A stretch of DNA of 64,000 nucleotides, taken from Mycolicibacterium komossense (lineage in GTDB: Bacteria > Actinomycetota > Actinomycetes > Mycobacteriales > Mycobacteriaceae). Shown here piece by piece: positions 15,678 to 28,834 of the stretch (position 1 is the stretch's first letter; every line of letters begins with the position of its first letter). A program made the position numbers and the translations under genes. Under the pieces are notes generated by a model. That model did not search any database and was not told the origin of the DNA. It saw only the letters and a list, made by a program, of their open reading frames with translations. Location of the stretch: positions 125,652 to 189,651 of the forward strand of contig NZ_JACKTY010000047.1 of assembly GCF_025822605.1 (NCBI RefSeq). Direction: 5' to 3'.

Positions 15678-18600
15678 GTGTTCGTGACGGGGACCGGCAA
15701 CGTGATCTACAGCGCGTCCGATCTTGCCGCGGCCGCCCGCTGTGAATACGCCCTCCTGCGGGCCTTCGACGCCAAACTGGGTCGCGGTCCGGCGGCGTCC
15801 GCCGAAGACGAACTGCTGACCCGCACCGCCGCGCTCGGCGACGAACACGAAAGCCGCGCGCTCGCCGACCTACATGCACAGCTCGGCGGCGACATCACCA
15901 CCATCGGCAGGCCGCCGTACACCGACGCCGGGCTGAGCGCGGCCGCCCAGCAGACCATGCGGGCGGTGCGCGACGGCGCACCGGCCATCTACCAGGCCGC
16001 GATGTTCGACGGCCGGTTCGCCGGATTCGCCGATTTCCTGATCCTTGAGGACGGCCGCTACCGGGTCGTCGACACCAAGCTCGCCCGGTCCGCGAAGGTG
16101 GAGGCGCTGCTGCAGCTCGCCGCCTATGCCCAGGCGCTGACCGAAGCAGGCATCCCCGTCGCGGCCGATGCCGAGCTGATCTTCGGTAACGGCACCGTCG
16201 CGCGCTACCGACTCGACGAGCTGATCCCCGCCTATCTTCCGCGCCGCGCCGCACTGCAGCGTCTGCTCGATGAGCACCACGCAGGCAAAGCTGCAGTGCG
16301 CTGGGAGGACGAGGGCGTTCGAGCGTGCTTCCGCTGCCCGGAATGCACCGCCAACGTCCGCGAACACGATGACCTGGTGCTGGTCGCCGGTATGCGGGTG
16401 ACCCAACGGGCCCGGTTGATCGACGCGGGTATCACCACGGTGCATGAGCTCGCCGACTACAGCGGCGGCGTCGCGGAACTGTCCACTCGGACGGTGACCG
16501 CACTGAGCGCGCAGGCGCGCCTGCAGGTCGCCGACCGAGAGGACGGCAAACCGCCGTATGAGGTGATCGCCCCGCAACCGTTGATGGTGCTGCCGGAACC
16601 GAACAAGGGCGATCTGTTCTTCGACTTCGAGGGCGACCCGCTGTGGACGCTCGACGGCCGAGAGTGGGGTCTGGAGTATCTCTGGGGCGTGCTGGCTCTG
16701 ACCGGAAATGCCGGCTCCCCGGCGGCTACCGACGAGTTCCACCCGTTCTGGGCGCACGACCGCGCCAGCGAGCGACAGGCACTGGCCGATTTCCTGAACA
16801 TGGTCCGCAAGCGGCTCAAGCGCTACCCCGGTATGCACGTCTATCACTACGCCGCCTACGAGAAGAGCACCCTGCTACGGCTGGCCGGCCGCTACGGGGT
16901 GGGCGAAAAAGACGTCGACGACATGCTTCGCAACGGCACCCTGGTCGACCTCTATCCGTTGGTGCGCAAGAGCATTCGAGTGGGCGCCCCGAACTACAGC
17001 ATCAAATCGCTGGAGCCGCTCTACATGGGCAACGAATTGCGCAGCGGCGAAGTGACCACCGCGACCGACTCGATCACCCAGTACGCTCGGTACTGCGCCC
17101 TGCGCGACGGCGGAGAACTCGATGAGGCGGCCGACGTGCTCAAGGAGATCGAGGACTACAACCGGTACGACTGCCGCTCGACGCGCCGCCTGCGGGACTG
17201 GCTGATGGCCCGCGCCATTGAATGTGGTGTGCCGCCGCGCGGTCCGCAGGTCCTGCGTGCAGGCACCGGCGACGAGGTAGCCGACACCAGCGACCAGCTC
17301 GATCGCACACTGCTGAAGTTCGCCGGCGACGGCGTGGAGCAGCGCACCGCCGAACAGTCCGCGGTCGCGCTGATCGCTGCAGCCCGGGGGTTCCACAAAC
17401 GGGAGGACAAACCGTTCTGGTGGAGCCACTTCGACCGGATCAACAACCCGGTTGACGAATGGGCGGACAACAGTGACGTTTTCATCGCCGAGCGGGCCGA
17501 GGTCATCAACGACTGGCATCAGCCACCCCGGGCCAGAAAGCTGCAGCGCCACGTCCGGCTGACCGGTGAGCTCGCCAACGGTGACCTGTCCAGGGAGATG
17601 TACGCGCTGTACGATCCGCCCGCGCCCGCCGTTCTCGCCGAGGACCCGGACCGCCGAGCGTTCGGTTCGGTAACGGTCAGCGACTACGACAACCCCGAGG
17701 CGCCCACCGAGATCGTGATCGTCGAGAAGCAATCCGCAGAAGGGGTTTTCGACCAGTTGCCGTTCGCCCTGACACCGGGGCCGCCGATCAACACCAGGCC
17801 GCTGCAGGAATCCATTGCCGATACTGCCGCCGCCGTCGCCACCGAGCTGCCGAAGCTGCCCGTCGATGCGGTGACCGACATCCTGTTACGCCGCCCGCCA
17901 CGGCTGACCACGCCGGGCCCGCTGCCCCGAAGCGGGGTTGTTGCCACCGACATCACCGAGGCGCTGCTGGCTCTTGATTCGTCCTACGTCGCCGTGCACG
18001 GCCCGCCGGGCACCGGTAAGACCTTCACCTCGGCCAAGGTCATCGAGAAACTCGTCAACGAACACCACTGGCGGATCGGTGTGGTGGCGCAATCACACGC
18101 CGTGGTCGAAAACCTGTTCTGCGATGTCCTCAAGGCCGGCGTCGACGGCCAGCGCATCGCCAAGAAGCTCAACACCGTCAACGCCGGCTGGACCGATGTC
18201 GACAACGCCGGGTTCGCCGGCTTCATCACTGACCATGACGGCTGCGTGGTCGGCGGCACCGGGTGGGACTTCGCCAACGCCAACAAGATTCCGCGGCTGG
18301 CGCTCGACCTACTGGTCATCGAAGAGGCCGGCCAGTACAGCCTGGCCAACACCATCGCGGTGGCGCCCGCGGCCCGTAACCTGTTGCTGCTGGGCGATCC
18401 GCAGCAGTTGCCTCAGGTCAGCCAAGGCACCCACCCGGAGCCGGTCGACACCTCGGCGCTGGGCTGGCTGGTCGACGGCGCCCACACCCTGCCGCCACAA
18501 CTCGGCTACTTCTTGGAGCGCTCCTACCGCATGCACCCGGCAGTATGCGCGGCAGTCTCGCGGCTGTCCTACGACAACCGTCTGCTCTCTCACGAGGAGG

Positions 18601-19127
18601 TCACTGCGGCGCGCCGCGTCCACGGCTATCCGGCGGGTGTGCACGTGATGACAGTGCCGCACAACGGAAACTCGACCGACAGCCCGGAGGAGGCCGGCGC
18701 AATCGTCACCGAAATCGAGCGGCTTCTGAGGCTGGACTGGACCGACGAGAACGGCACCCGGCGCCTCGATGCCAGCGACGTCATGGTGGTCACGCCCTAC
18801 AACGCACAGGTCGTGACGCTGCGGCAGCATCTCGACGCGGCCGGCCTGGCCGCCGTTGCGGCTGGGACCGTGGACAAGTTCCAGGGCCAACAGGCGTCGG
18901 TGGTCTTCATTTCGATGACCGCGTCCTCCGCCGACGATGTCCCGCGTGGAATATCGTTCCTACTCAACAGGAATCGACTCAATGTCGCCGCCAGCCGGGC
19001 GAAGTATGCCGCCGTCATCGTGCGATCACCGTTGCTGACCGAATACCTGCCCAGCACCCCGAACGGCCTGATCGACCTCGGCGCGTTCCTGTCGCTGTCC
19101 GATACCGCGATGGTGCCGTCAGGCTAA
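15678..19127 (+). CDS. TM0106-type RecB-like nuclease fused to an SF1 (UPF1/Dna2-like) helicase (Rv1251c-type)
   Basis: This 1149-aa multidomain protein has an N-terminal RecB-like nuclease domain (about 1-230; FAGFADFLI then YRVVDTKLARSAK, the D...D-x-K catalytic pattern, plus a Cys pair in CFRCPEC), a middle RNase H-like exonuclease domain (FFDFEGDPLW, KSLEPLY, DYNRYDCRSTRRLRDW), and a C-terminal helicase with Walker A GPPGTGKT, VIEEAGQ, LLGDPQQLPQ, SYRMHP and DKFQGQQASVVF. It probably unwinds and trims nucleic acid in repair or defence; the role is untested as far as I know. Its stop overlaps that of the convergent MFS gene. Confidence 0.88.
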   Translation: MFVTGTGNVIYSASDLAAAARCEYALLRAFDAKLGRGPAASAEDELLTRTAALGDEHESRALADLHAQLGGDITTIGRPPYTDAGLSAAAQQTMRAVRDGAPAIYQAAMFDGRFAGFADFLILEDGRYRVVDTKLARSAKVEALLQLAAYAQALTEAGIPVAADAELIFGNGTVARYRLDELIPAYLPRRAALQRLLDEHHAGKAAVRWEDEGVRACFRCPECTANVREHDDLVLVAGMRVTQRARLIDAGITTVHELADYSGGVAELSTRTVTALSAQARLQVADREDGKPPYEVIAPQPLMVLPEPNKGDLFFDFEGDPLWTLDGREWGLEYLWGVLALTGNAGSPAATDEFHPFWAHDRASERQALADFLNMVRKRLKRYPGMHVYHYAAYEKSTLLRLAGRYGVGEKDVDDMLRNGTLVDLYPLVRKSIRVGAPNYSIKSLEPLYMGNELRSGEVTTATDSITQYARYCALRDGGELDEAADVLKEIEDYNRYDCRSTRRLRDWLMARAIECGVPPRGPQVLRAGTGDEVADTSDQLDRTLLKFAGDGVEQRTAEQSAVALIAAARGFHKREDKPFWWSHFDRINNPVDEWADNSDVFIAERAEVINDWHQPPRARKLQRHVRLTGELANGDLSREMYALYDPPAPAVLAEDPDRRAFGSVTVSDYDNPEAPTEIVIVEKQSAEGVFDQLPFALTPGPPINTRPLQESIADTAAAVATELPKLPVDAVTDILLRRPPRLTTPGPLPRSGVVATDITEALLALDSSYVAVHGPPGTGKTFTSAKVIEKLVNEHHWRIGVVAQSHAVVENLFCDVLKAGVDGQRIAKKLNTVNAGWTDVDNAGFAGFITDHDGCVVGGTGWDFANANKIPRLALDLLVIEEAGQYSLANTIAVAPAARNLLLLGDPQQLPQVSQGTHPEPVDTSALGWLVDGAHTLPPQLGYFLERSYRMHPAVCAAVSRLSYDNRLLSHEEVTAARRVHGYPAGVHVMTVPHNGNSTDSPEEAGAIVTEIERLLRLDWTDENGTRRLDASDVMVVTPYNAQVVTLRQHLDAAGLAAVAAGTVDKFQGQQASVVFISMTASSADDVPRGISFLLNRNRLNVAASRAKYAAVIVRSPLLTEYLPSTPNGLIDLGAFLSLSDTAMVPSG

Positions 19128-21481
19128 TCGTGTCCCGACGACGAATGCCGCCCGCTGGGGGCATCGTCGGGATCTTCCCGATAGTGCCTGGCCCGTCTAC
19201 CGGCCTCGGGCGACGGTGCGTCAGGTAGTTCGTGCCGGGGCGCGCGGGCCTCCGAGCGGAACTCCCCTCCCCCGTACTCCCGTTGTCGCTCAAAGAGATC
19301 CGCGAAGCTATCCGACCAGGTGTCGATGCTGTTGGCCAGGCGCGCGAAGCCGTCCACTGCGGCATCGGGCGCCGGATCAGGAACCGGGCGCAAGGCTTCC
19401 GGTTCATCCACGTGAAACCCGTTGTGTGCGAATCCGATCGGCTCTACCACCGGTGGGCGTTGCCCGGCGCCGGTGGCGTTGTCGTCGTCATCGAGCAGGG
19501 AATGCCAGGCCTCGACCGGCGCACTGTGCCAGGCCTCCGCGGGGGCCGGCCGCGGGTGTTCGGCGCGGGTCGGCAGCGGCGCGGTGTCACCATCGCCGAA
19601 GGGCATATCCGGCTCGGGATCGTCCACGACTTCGACGTCGAGCACCGATTCGGGCCCCGACTCACCGACGATGGCGAATTCGACATAGCCGTCGTCGTCA
19701 TAGTCGTCGTCATAGTCATAGCCGCTGCCATAGTCGACATCCTCGACGTGGCCGTCCACGAATTCCTCGGCAGGTCGCTCGCCGTCGCTGCGCCAGAAAG
19801 GGCTGTCAGTGGACATCTCGTCGCGCACGATCGGGATGATCTCGGTGCTGTCATCGTCGAAGCGGGTGAGTGCCGACCGGTTCACCGCGCGGGCGGGAGT
19901 GACTTTGACAGGTTTCTTGTCGAAGCCCAAGAGGAAGAGCGCCGCGATGATCCCGAAGAGGGCGATGAACGCCGGCAGCAGCATCGACTGGGACAGGGCT
20001 GCCGAGAACGGTTGGTGCAGAAACGGGGGCAGTTGCTCGATCGAACCTTCGCCCGAGGGCCTGGACTGGCCGCCGGGCATTTCGGCACTGATCCGCGATG
20101 TCATGAATGCCGCCATCCCGGCGCTGCCCAGTACCGACCCGACCTGCCTGGTGGCGTTGAAGACCCCGGAGCCGGCCCCTGCCAGCTGCGATGGCAGATG
20201 GCGGGTGGCGGTCGCCGCCAGCGGCGCGAAAATAAACGCCATTCCCAGGCCTGTCGCCGCCAGCGGAAGAACCAGCCGCCAGATCGGCGTCGTCGGCGTC
20301 ATCTCGATCGACAGCCACGTCAACGCGATGGCAAGAATCGAGAAGCCGAAGCCGATGATGGGCCGGGGGTGCGCCCGGTCGACCAATTTGCCGACAAACG
20401 GCGCCGGCACACCGCTGGCGATGGCCATCGGTGCGGTCAGCAACGCCGACTGCGTGGGGGTGAGCCCGCACACCGCCTGGGCGTAGAACATCAGCGGCAC
20501 GATCAACGCGACGATCGCGAACCCGATGACCGCGGTCCCGATGTTCGCCAGGGTGAAATTGCGGTCGCGGAAGATCCGCAACGGAATCAGCGGCTCACGC
20601 TTGTTGACGGCCTGCCAGTAGACGAACCCCGCCATCACCACGACACCGCCGACGATCAGCGCCCAGATCCACAGCGCCCAGCCGTGCGACTGGCCTTCCT
20701 GTAGACCGAACACCACCAGGAACATGGCGATCCCCGACAGCACCACGCCCAGCCAGTCGAAGTGGTGTTTGTTGGTCGGCAGGACCGGGATCAGCCAGAC
20801 GGCCAACCCGAGCCCGATGACACCGATCGGCACGTTGACGAAGAAGATCCACTGCCAGCCGAGATGGTCGACGAGCACGCCGCCGGCCAGCGGCCCGACC
20901 AACGTCGCGACACCGGCAGTAGCTCCCCAGACACTCATCGCGACGCCACGGCGCTCGGGCGGGAAGATCCGGGTGATCGTCGACAGGGTCTGCGGAGTGA
21001 GCAACGCGGCGCCGATGCCCTGGACGACGCGGGCCGCGATCAGGGTCTCGATCGAACCGGACAAGCCGCACCACAGCGATGCCAAAGTGAACACCGCCAA
21101 CCCGACGATGTAGAGGTTCTTCGGTCCGTAGCGGTCGCCGAGTCGACCGGCCACCAGCAGCGGAACCGCGTACGCCAACAGATACGCACTGGTCACCCAG
21201 ATGATCGCGTCGTAGTCGGTCTGCAGCTTGACCATAATCGTCGGATTGGCCACCGACACGATCGTCGAGTCGACCAGGATCATGAAGAAGCCGACCAGCA
21301 TGGCCCAGAGCGCGTTCCACGGATTCACGGGCGTCGCGCCACCCGAATCGGCTACCGGTGGTTTCCGCGCCGTTCGGGTAGCGGGTTTCGGCTCCGGTTT
21401 CCGCGCCGGAGGGCCGGAACCGGACTTCTTCACCTGATTACGGGGTGCGGCCTGGGCCGGCTTACGCCTGGGCCCCGTCAT
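19124..21481 (-). CDS. DHA2-family (14-TMS) MFS drug exporter with a long acidic C-terminal tail (Rv1250-type)
   Basis: The protein (785 aa) has a basic Pro/Lys-rich N-terminus (1-55), about 14 helices with DHA2 motifs (VDSTIVSVANPTI, GRLGDRYGPKN, VVQGIGAALLTPQTLS, WQWIFFVNVPIG), and then a cytosolic tail of about 265 residues. The tail is low-complexity and acidic (DYDDDYDDDGYVEF) and unusually long for this family. It probably exports drugs or lipophilic metabolites by proton antiport. ATG 21481 is preceded by an overlapping mini-ORF. It ends convergently with the nuclease/helicase gene, sharing 4 bp. Confidence 0.88.
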   Translation of the reverse strand: MTGPRRKPAQAAPRNQVKKSGSGPPARKPEPKPATRTARKPPVADSGGATPVNPWNALWAMLVGFFMILVDSTIVSVANPTIMVKLQTDYDAIIWVTSAYLLAYAVPLLVAGRLGDRYGPKNLYIVGLAVFTLASLWCGLSGSIETLIAARVVQGIGAALLTPQTLSTITRIFPPERRGVAMSVWGATAGVATLVGPLAGGVLVDHLGWQWIFFVNVPIGVIGLGLAVWLIPVLPTNKHHFDWLGVVLSGIAMFLVVFGLQEGQSHGWALWIWALIVGGVVVMAGFVYWQAVNKREPLIPLRIFRDRNFTLANIGTAVIGFAIVALIVPLMFYAQAVCGLTPTQSALLTAPMAIASGVPAPFVGKLVDRAHPRPIIGFGFSILAIALTWLSIEMTPTTPIWRLVLPLAATGLGMAFIFAPLAATATRHLPSQLAGAGSGVFNATRQVGSVLGSAGMAAFMTSRISAEMPGGQSRPSGEGSIEQLPPFLHQPFSAALSQSMLLPAFIALFGIIAALFLLGFDKKPVKVTPARAVNRSALTRFDDDSTEIIPIVRDEMSTDSPFWRSDGERPAEEFVDGHVEDVDYGSGYDYDDDYDDDGYVEFAIVGESGPESVLDVEVVDDPEPDMPFGDGDTAPLPTRAEHPRPAPAEAWHSAPVEAWHSLLDDDDNATGAGQRPPVVEPIGFAHNGFHVDEPEALRPVPDPAPDAAVDGFARLANSIDTWSDSFADLFERQREYGGGEFRSEARAPRHELPDAPSPEAGRRARHYREDPDDAPSGRHSSSGHD

Positions 21482-21489
21482 ATCGCCAT
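21478..21489 (-). other. Three-codon upstream ORF overlapping the MFS start codon
   Basis: On the minus strand ATG GCG ATA TGA has a strong AGGAGG (21500-21505) 10 nt upstream. Its TGA overlaps the MFS start codon (ATGA), which itself lies 18 nt from that Shine-Dalgarno. Ribosomes could translate the mini-ORF and reinitiate on the MFS gene. It could also be a chance arrangement, with the nearer GGGAACGAG serving the main start. Confidence 0.3.
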
Positions 21490-21662
21490 CTCGTTCCCGC
21501 CTCCTGGGATGGTGTCCAGTCGCCGGGCATGTTGCCATTCCAAGCTGTTGGACCACCCAGCCGGGGCCGCGATTCCGGGCGATCTGACCCAACCGGCCTG
21601 TTGCGGCCGACGATACGGACTCACCTTCAGAGCCACAAGCTCACGGAACCTCGGGCGAGCAA

Positions 21663-22943
21663 TTACGCGGTCTCAGCGAGCACGCTGTCGCCGTCCTCGA
21701 CATCGACCGACGTCGAGGACCGTGCCGACAGCAGCAGCACCAACGCGATGGCGACGCTGACCGTCATCACCAAGGCCAGCGCGCTTTCGTCGTTGCCGAG
21801 CACCCCGACCAGCGGTGCGACGACCGCACCGAGGCTGAACTGCGCCGCCCCGAGCAGAGCCGCCGCGGTTCCCGCCGCGTCCTGATGACGCGCGAGCGCG
21901 ATCGCGGGCGCATTGGGGATGACAAAGCCCATGGCGCCCAGGATCACCCAGACCGGGGTCAGGAACCCGTACAGCCCACCGGTGTGCGTTTGGGTGATGG
22001 CGATGAACACCACTCCCCCCAGCAGGGACAGCATCAGCGCCCAGAACACGATCCGCTGAGGCGAGAACCACTTGAGCAACACGACGTTGAACTGCGTCGC
22101 ACCGATCAGTGCGATCGCGCCGGCGCTGAACAGCAGCGCGAACGCCTGCTGGTTGAGCCCGTAATGTCCCTGCAGGACGAAGGCGGCGCCCGCGATATAG
22201 GCGAACAATCCGGACATCCCGAGGGCGCCGACCAGCACCAGGGTCATGAACTTCACATCGCGCAGCAGTTCCCCGTAGGTGCTGACGATGCCGCGCACCC
22301 GCAGCGGGCGCCGATGCGCCGGCGGCAGCGTTTCGGGTAGCGCCAGCGCCGCCATCACCAGCAGCAATCCGGCCAGCACAACCAGGACGCCGAATACCCA
22401 GTGCCAGGAGAGTTTCAGCAGCACCACAGCTCCGAGCGACGGGGCCAACACCGGTACCACTCCCAGGACCAACATCAGCCGCGATAGCACAGCGGCCGCG
22501 GCCGACTCGGCATACAGATCGCCGACGACGGCAACGGCGACCACCATCCCCGCCGCCGCTCCCATGCCTTGCAGGCCTCTGGCGATGCTCAGCAGCTCGA
22601 TATTGGGCGCCGCCAGGCACAGCAACGAGGCGACCATGTGCAGCACGATCCCGGCCATCAACGGCCTGCGTCGGCCCAACGAATCCGACAGCGGGCCGAC
22701 CACCAGTTGGCCGATCGCCAGTCCGGCGAGTGTGCCGGTCAGCGTCAGCTGCGCCACCGAAGACGTCACCGACAGGTCGTCGGCGATCTTCGGCAACGCA
22801 GGTAGGTACATATCGATGGTCAACGGCCCCAGCGCCAGCAACGCGCCCAACACCACGGTCATCTTCGTTCGACTCGGGACGCCTTGTTCGAGCACGTCCG
22901 CCGTGTCGTGGGCAGCCTTGTTCGCTGCCGGTGAACCCGCCAT
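21663..22943 (-). CDS. Bcr/CflA-family MFS drug-resistance transporter
   Basis: This 426-aa transporter has 12 helices and the Bcr/CflA markers TIDMYLPALPKIADDL in helix 1, GQLVVGPLSDSLGRRRPL in loop 2-3 and RGLQGMGAAAGMVVAVAVVGDLY. Relatives export bicyclomycin, sulfonamides, chloramphenicol or cysteine. It is co-oriented with the DHA2 exporter, separated by 181 bp in which I see no other gene. It starts at ATG 22941-22943 close behind CTGAGG. It is divergent from the conserved membrane protein gene at 23,089. Confidence 0.9.
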   Translation of the reverse strand: MAGSPAANKAAHDTADVLEQGVPSRTKMTVVLGALLALGPLTIDMYLPALPKIADDLSVTSSVAQLTLTGTLAGLAIGQLVVGPLSDSLGRRRPLMAGIVLHMVASLLCLAAPNIELLSIARGLQGMGAAAGMVVAVAVVGDLYAESAAAAVLSRLMLVLGVVPVLAPSLGAVVLLKLSWHWVFGVLVVLAGLLLVMAALALPETLPPAHRRPLRVRGIVSTYGELLRDVKFMTLVLVGALGMSGLFAYIAGAAFVLQGHYGLNQQAFALLFSAGAIALIGATQFNVVLLKWFSPQRIVFWALMLSLLGGVVFIAITQTHTGGLYGFLTPVWVILGAMGFVIPNAPAIALARHQDAAGTAAALLGAAQFSLGAVVAPLVGVLGNDESALALVMTVSVAIALVLLLSARSSTSVDVEDGDSVLAETA

Positions 22944-23088
22944 GCCTCAGGTCAGCACGGTTGGCCCCGAAATTCTTCCCGAGCACGCAGACCGTGACCG
23001 GAGTCACTGGGCGGGCACTCAAGAAGACCATCGTTCGTTGCCGTTTCGCTAGCCTGACAAAGGCACGCCAGTCCCAGGGGAGGCACAT

Positions 23089-23907
23089 ATGAGCGTCGGA
23101 CGATCCAAGAACACCAACACTCCGGCCAAGCTGCCCGCTGACACTCTTACCGCTGGGCCCCTTTCCGCGGCGGGCCAGGAAGATCCCGGCGCCGCCGCCC
23201 GGCTGCTGTCTCATGTCATCGAGACCGGGTCACGCGTGCAGGCCCCGGCGATCAAGGCCTACGTCGACCGGTTGCGCGCCGCGAATCCGCAGGCGACGCC
23301 CGCGGAGATCGTCGGCAAGCTGCAGAAGCACTACCTCGCCGCGGTGATGGCCAGCGGCGCGGCGGTCGGTTCGGCCGCACTCTTTCCCGGTATCGGCACG
23401 CTGGTAGCACTATCCGCCGCCGCCGGTGAGACCGTCGTCTTCCTCGAAGCCACCGCGGTGTTCGTCCTGGCCGTGGCCGAGGTGCACGGAATCCCGGCTG
23501 CGCACCGCGAACGGCGCCGCGCCTTGGTGCTGGCGGTGCTCGTCGGCGAGGACGGAAAACGTGCGGTGGCCGATCTCGTCGGTCCCGGCCGTACCACCGG
23601 CGCGTGGCTGAGCGAAGGCGCAGCGACACTGCCGCTACCTGCGCTGACGCAGCTCAATTCGCGGCTGCTGAAGTACTTCATGAAGAAGTACGCGGTCAGA
23701 AAGGGCGCGTTGGCGTTCGGCAAGCTCCTGCCCGCGGGCATCGGCGCGGTGATCGGCGGCGGCGGTAACCGATTGATCGGCAAGAAGATCATCAAGAACG
23801 CTGCGACGGCATTCGGGCCGCCGCCGGGCCGCTGGCCGAGCAGCCTGCACGTGCTGCCGGTCATAGAGAGCCCCAGTAGTCCGTCTGACCCGCAGCACAC
23901 GCGATAG
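23089..23907 (+). CDS. Conserved mycobacterial hypothetical protein with hydrophobic core (Rv1249c position)
   Basis: I do not recognise a characterised family for this 272-aa protein. It has a charged N-terminal half (ETGSRVQAPAIKAYVDRLRA), an alanine-rich hydrophobic stretch (about 85-135; AAVMASGAAVGSAALFPGIGTLVALSAAAGETVV) and a glycine-rich hydrophobic stretch near 220, suggesting membrane association somewhat like EcsC-type proteins. Position next to kgd agrees with Rv1249c. The Shine-Dalgarno GGGGAGG (23,077-23,083) supports ATG 23089. A -10-like TAGCCT lies at 23,050-23,055. Confidence 0.75.
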   Translation: MSVGRSKNTNTPAKLPADTLTAGPLSAAGQEDPGAAARLLSHVIETGSRVQAPAIKAYVDRLRAANPQATPAEIVGKLQKHYLAAVMASGAAVGSAALFPGIGTLVALSAAAGETVVFLEATAVFVLAVAEVHGIPAAHRERRRALVLAVLVGEDGKRAVADLVGPGRTTGAWLSEGAATLPLPALTQLNSRLLKYFMKKYAVRKGALAFGKLLPAGIGAVIGGGGNRLIGKKIIKNAATAFGPPPGRWPSSLHVLPVIESPSSPSDPQHTR

Positions 23908-24038
23908 CCTGGTACCGCGGAAATGTCGGGGAACCGCCAGGCATCAGGAACTTAGACCCGGCGCCGGAAATGTGGCAAGCAGCCGCAGTGGACAGCTTGC
24001 CTGAGACAACAGAACACGAATTGAGGCGAGTAGCTGCC

Positions 24039-27821
<3,783 letters not shown>

Positions 27822-27825
27822 TTGT

Positions 27826-27874
27826 GATTTCGGCGTGTTCCCCATCGATCAGCGGTCGGGAACACGCCGAAATC
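27826..27874 (+). terminator. Strong hairpin terminator after kgd
   Basis: A perfect 17-bp inverted repeat (GATTTCGGCGTGTTCCC and its complement) encloses a 15-nt loop, starting 4 bp after the kgd stop. There is no U tract, which is usual for mycobacterial hairpin terminators. The stem sequence (TTTCGGCGTG) resembles a common actinobacterial terminator stem as I recall it. Confidence 0.75.
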
Positions 27875-27945
27875 CCTAAAGACCCCGATACCGGCGGTAC
27901 TGGCTAAGCTCTGCACAAGTCAACAGCGACAGAGGGAGTGTGTGC

Positions 27946-28776
27946 ATGGAAGGCTTCGCCGGCAAGGTCGCCGTCGTGACGGGCGCTGGATCGGGCATCG
28001 GGCAGGCACTGGCCATCGAGCTGGGCCGCTCCGGAGCCAAACTCGCGATCAGCGACGTCGACACCGAAGGCCTGGCCGCCACCGAGGAGCAGCTCAAGGC
28101 GATCGGCGTGCCGGTCAAGGCCGACCGCCTCGACGTCACCGAGCGCGAAGCCTTTCTGCTCTACGCCGACGAGGTCAAAGCGCATTTCGGCAAGGTCAAC
28201 CAGATCTACAACAACGCCGGTATCGCCTTCACCGGTGATGTCGAGGTCAGCTCGTTCAAAGACATCGAACGCGTGATGGACGTCGACTTCTGGGGGGTCG
28301 TCAACGGGACCAAAGCCTTCCTGCCGCATCTGATCGCCTCCGGCGACGGCCACGTCATCAATGTCTCCAGCCTGTTCGGCATCTTTTCCGTGCCCGGCCA
28401 GTCCGCCTACAACGCGGCCAAGTTCGCGGTTCGCGGCTTCACCGAGGCCCTGCGACAGGAAATGCTGCACAGCAAGCACCGCGTGTCTGTGACCACGGTG
28501 CATCCGGGCGGGATCAAGACCGCAATCGCCCGCAACGCCACCGCCGCCGAGGGGCTAGACCCCAAGGAGCTGGCCAAGATGTTCGACAAGAAGCTGGCCA
28601 ACACCACCCCGGAGCGGGCCGCGAAGATCATCCTCGAGGCGGTCCGCAAGAAGAAGGCCCGCGTGCTGGTCGGCCCCGACGCCAAGGCACTGGACATCAT
28701 CGTCCGGATCACCGGTTCCGGGTATCAGCGACTGTTCGCATCGGCCATGGCCAAGGCACTGCCCGGGGGACACTGA
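27946..28776 (+). CDS. Short-chain dehydrogenase/reductase (Rv1245c-type)
   Basis: This 276-aa classical SDR has the cofactor motif TGAGSGIG (13-20), SDVDT after beta-2 (Asp at the NAD-selecting position), NNAG, the catalytic Ser in NVSSLFG and the Tyr/Lys pair in SAYNAAK. The longer C-terminus with ARVLVGPDAKALD and a hydrophobic end is typical of a mycobacterial SDR group near kgd. ATG 27946 has AGGGAG 7 nt upstream; the GTG at 27940 is less likely. Its substrate is unknown. Confidence 0.87.
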   Translation: MEGFAGKVAVVTGAGSGIGQALAIELGRSGAKLAISDVDTEGLAATEEQLKAIGVPVKADRLDVTEREAFLLYADEVKAHFGKVNQIYNNAGIAFTGDVEVSSFKDIERVMDVDFWGVVNGTKAFLPHLIASGDGHVINVSSLFGIFSVPGQSAYNAAKFAVRGFTEALRQEMLHSKHRVSVTTVHPGGIKTAIARNATAAEGLDPKELAKMFDKKLANTTPERAAKIILEAVRKKKARVLVGPDAKALDIIVRITGSGYQRLFASAMAKALPGGH

Positions 28777-28834
28777 CTCCAGCGCTGTACTGATTGTCCA
28801 GCTGCTCGTCCCTCGCTCTGCATCGGTCGCCGAG

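Noticed and set aside
19232..20704. 490-aa plus-strand ORF opposite the DHA2 exporter
   Set aside because: Composition is low-complexity Arg/Asp, and the opposite strand has 14 membrane helices with family motifs.
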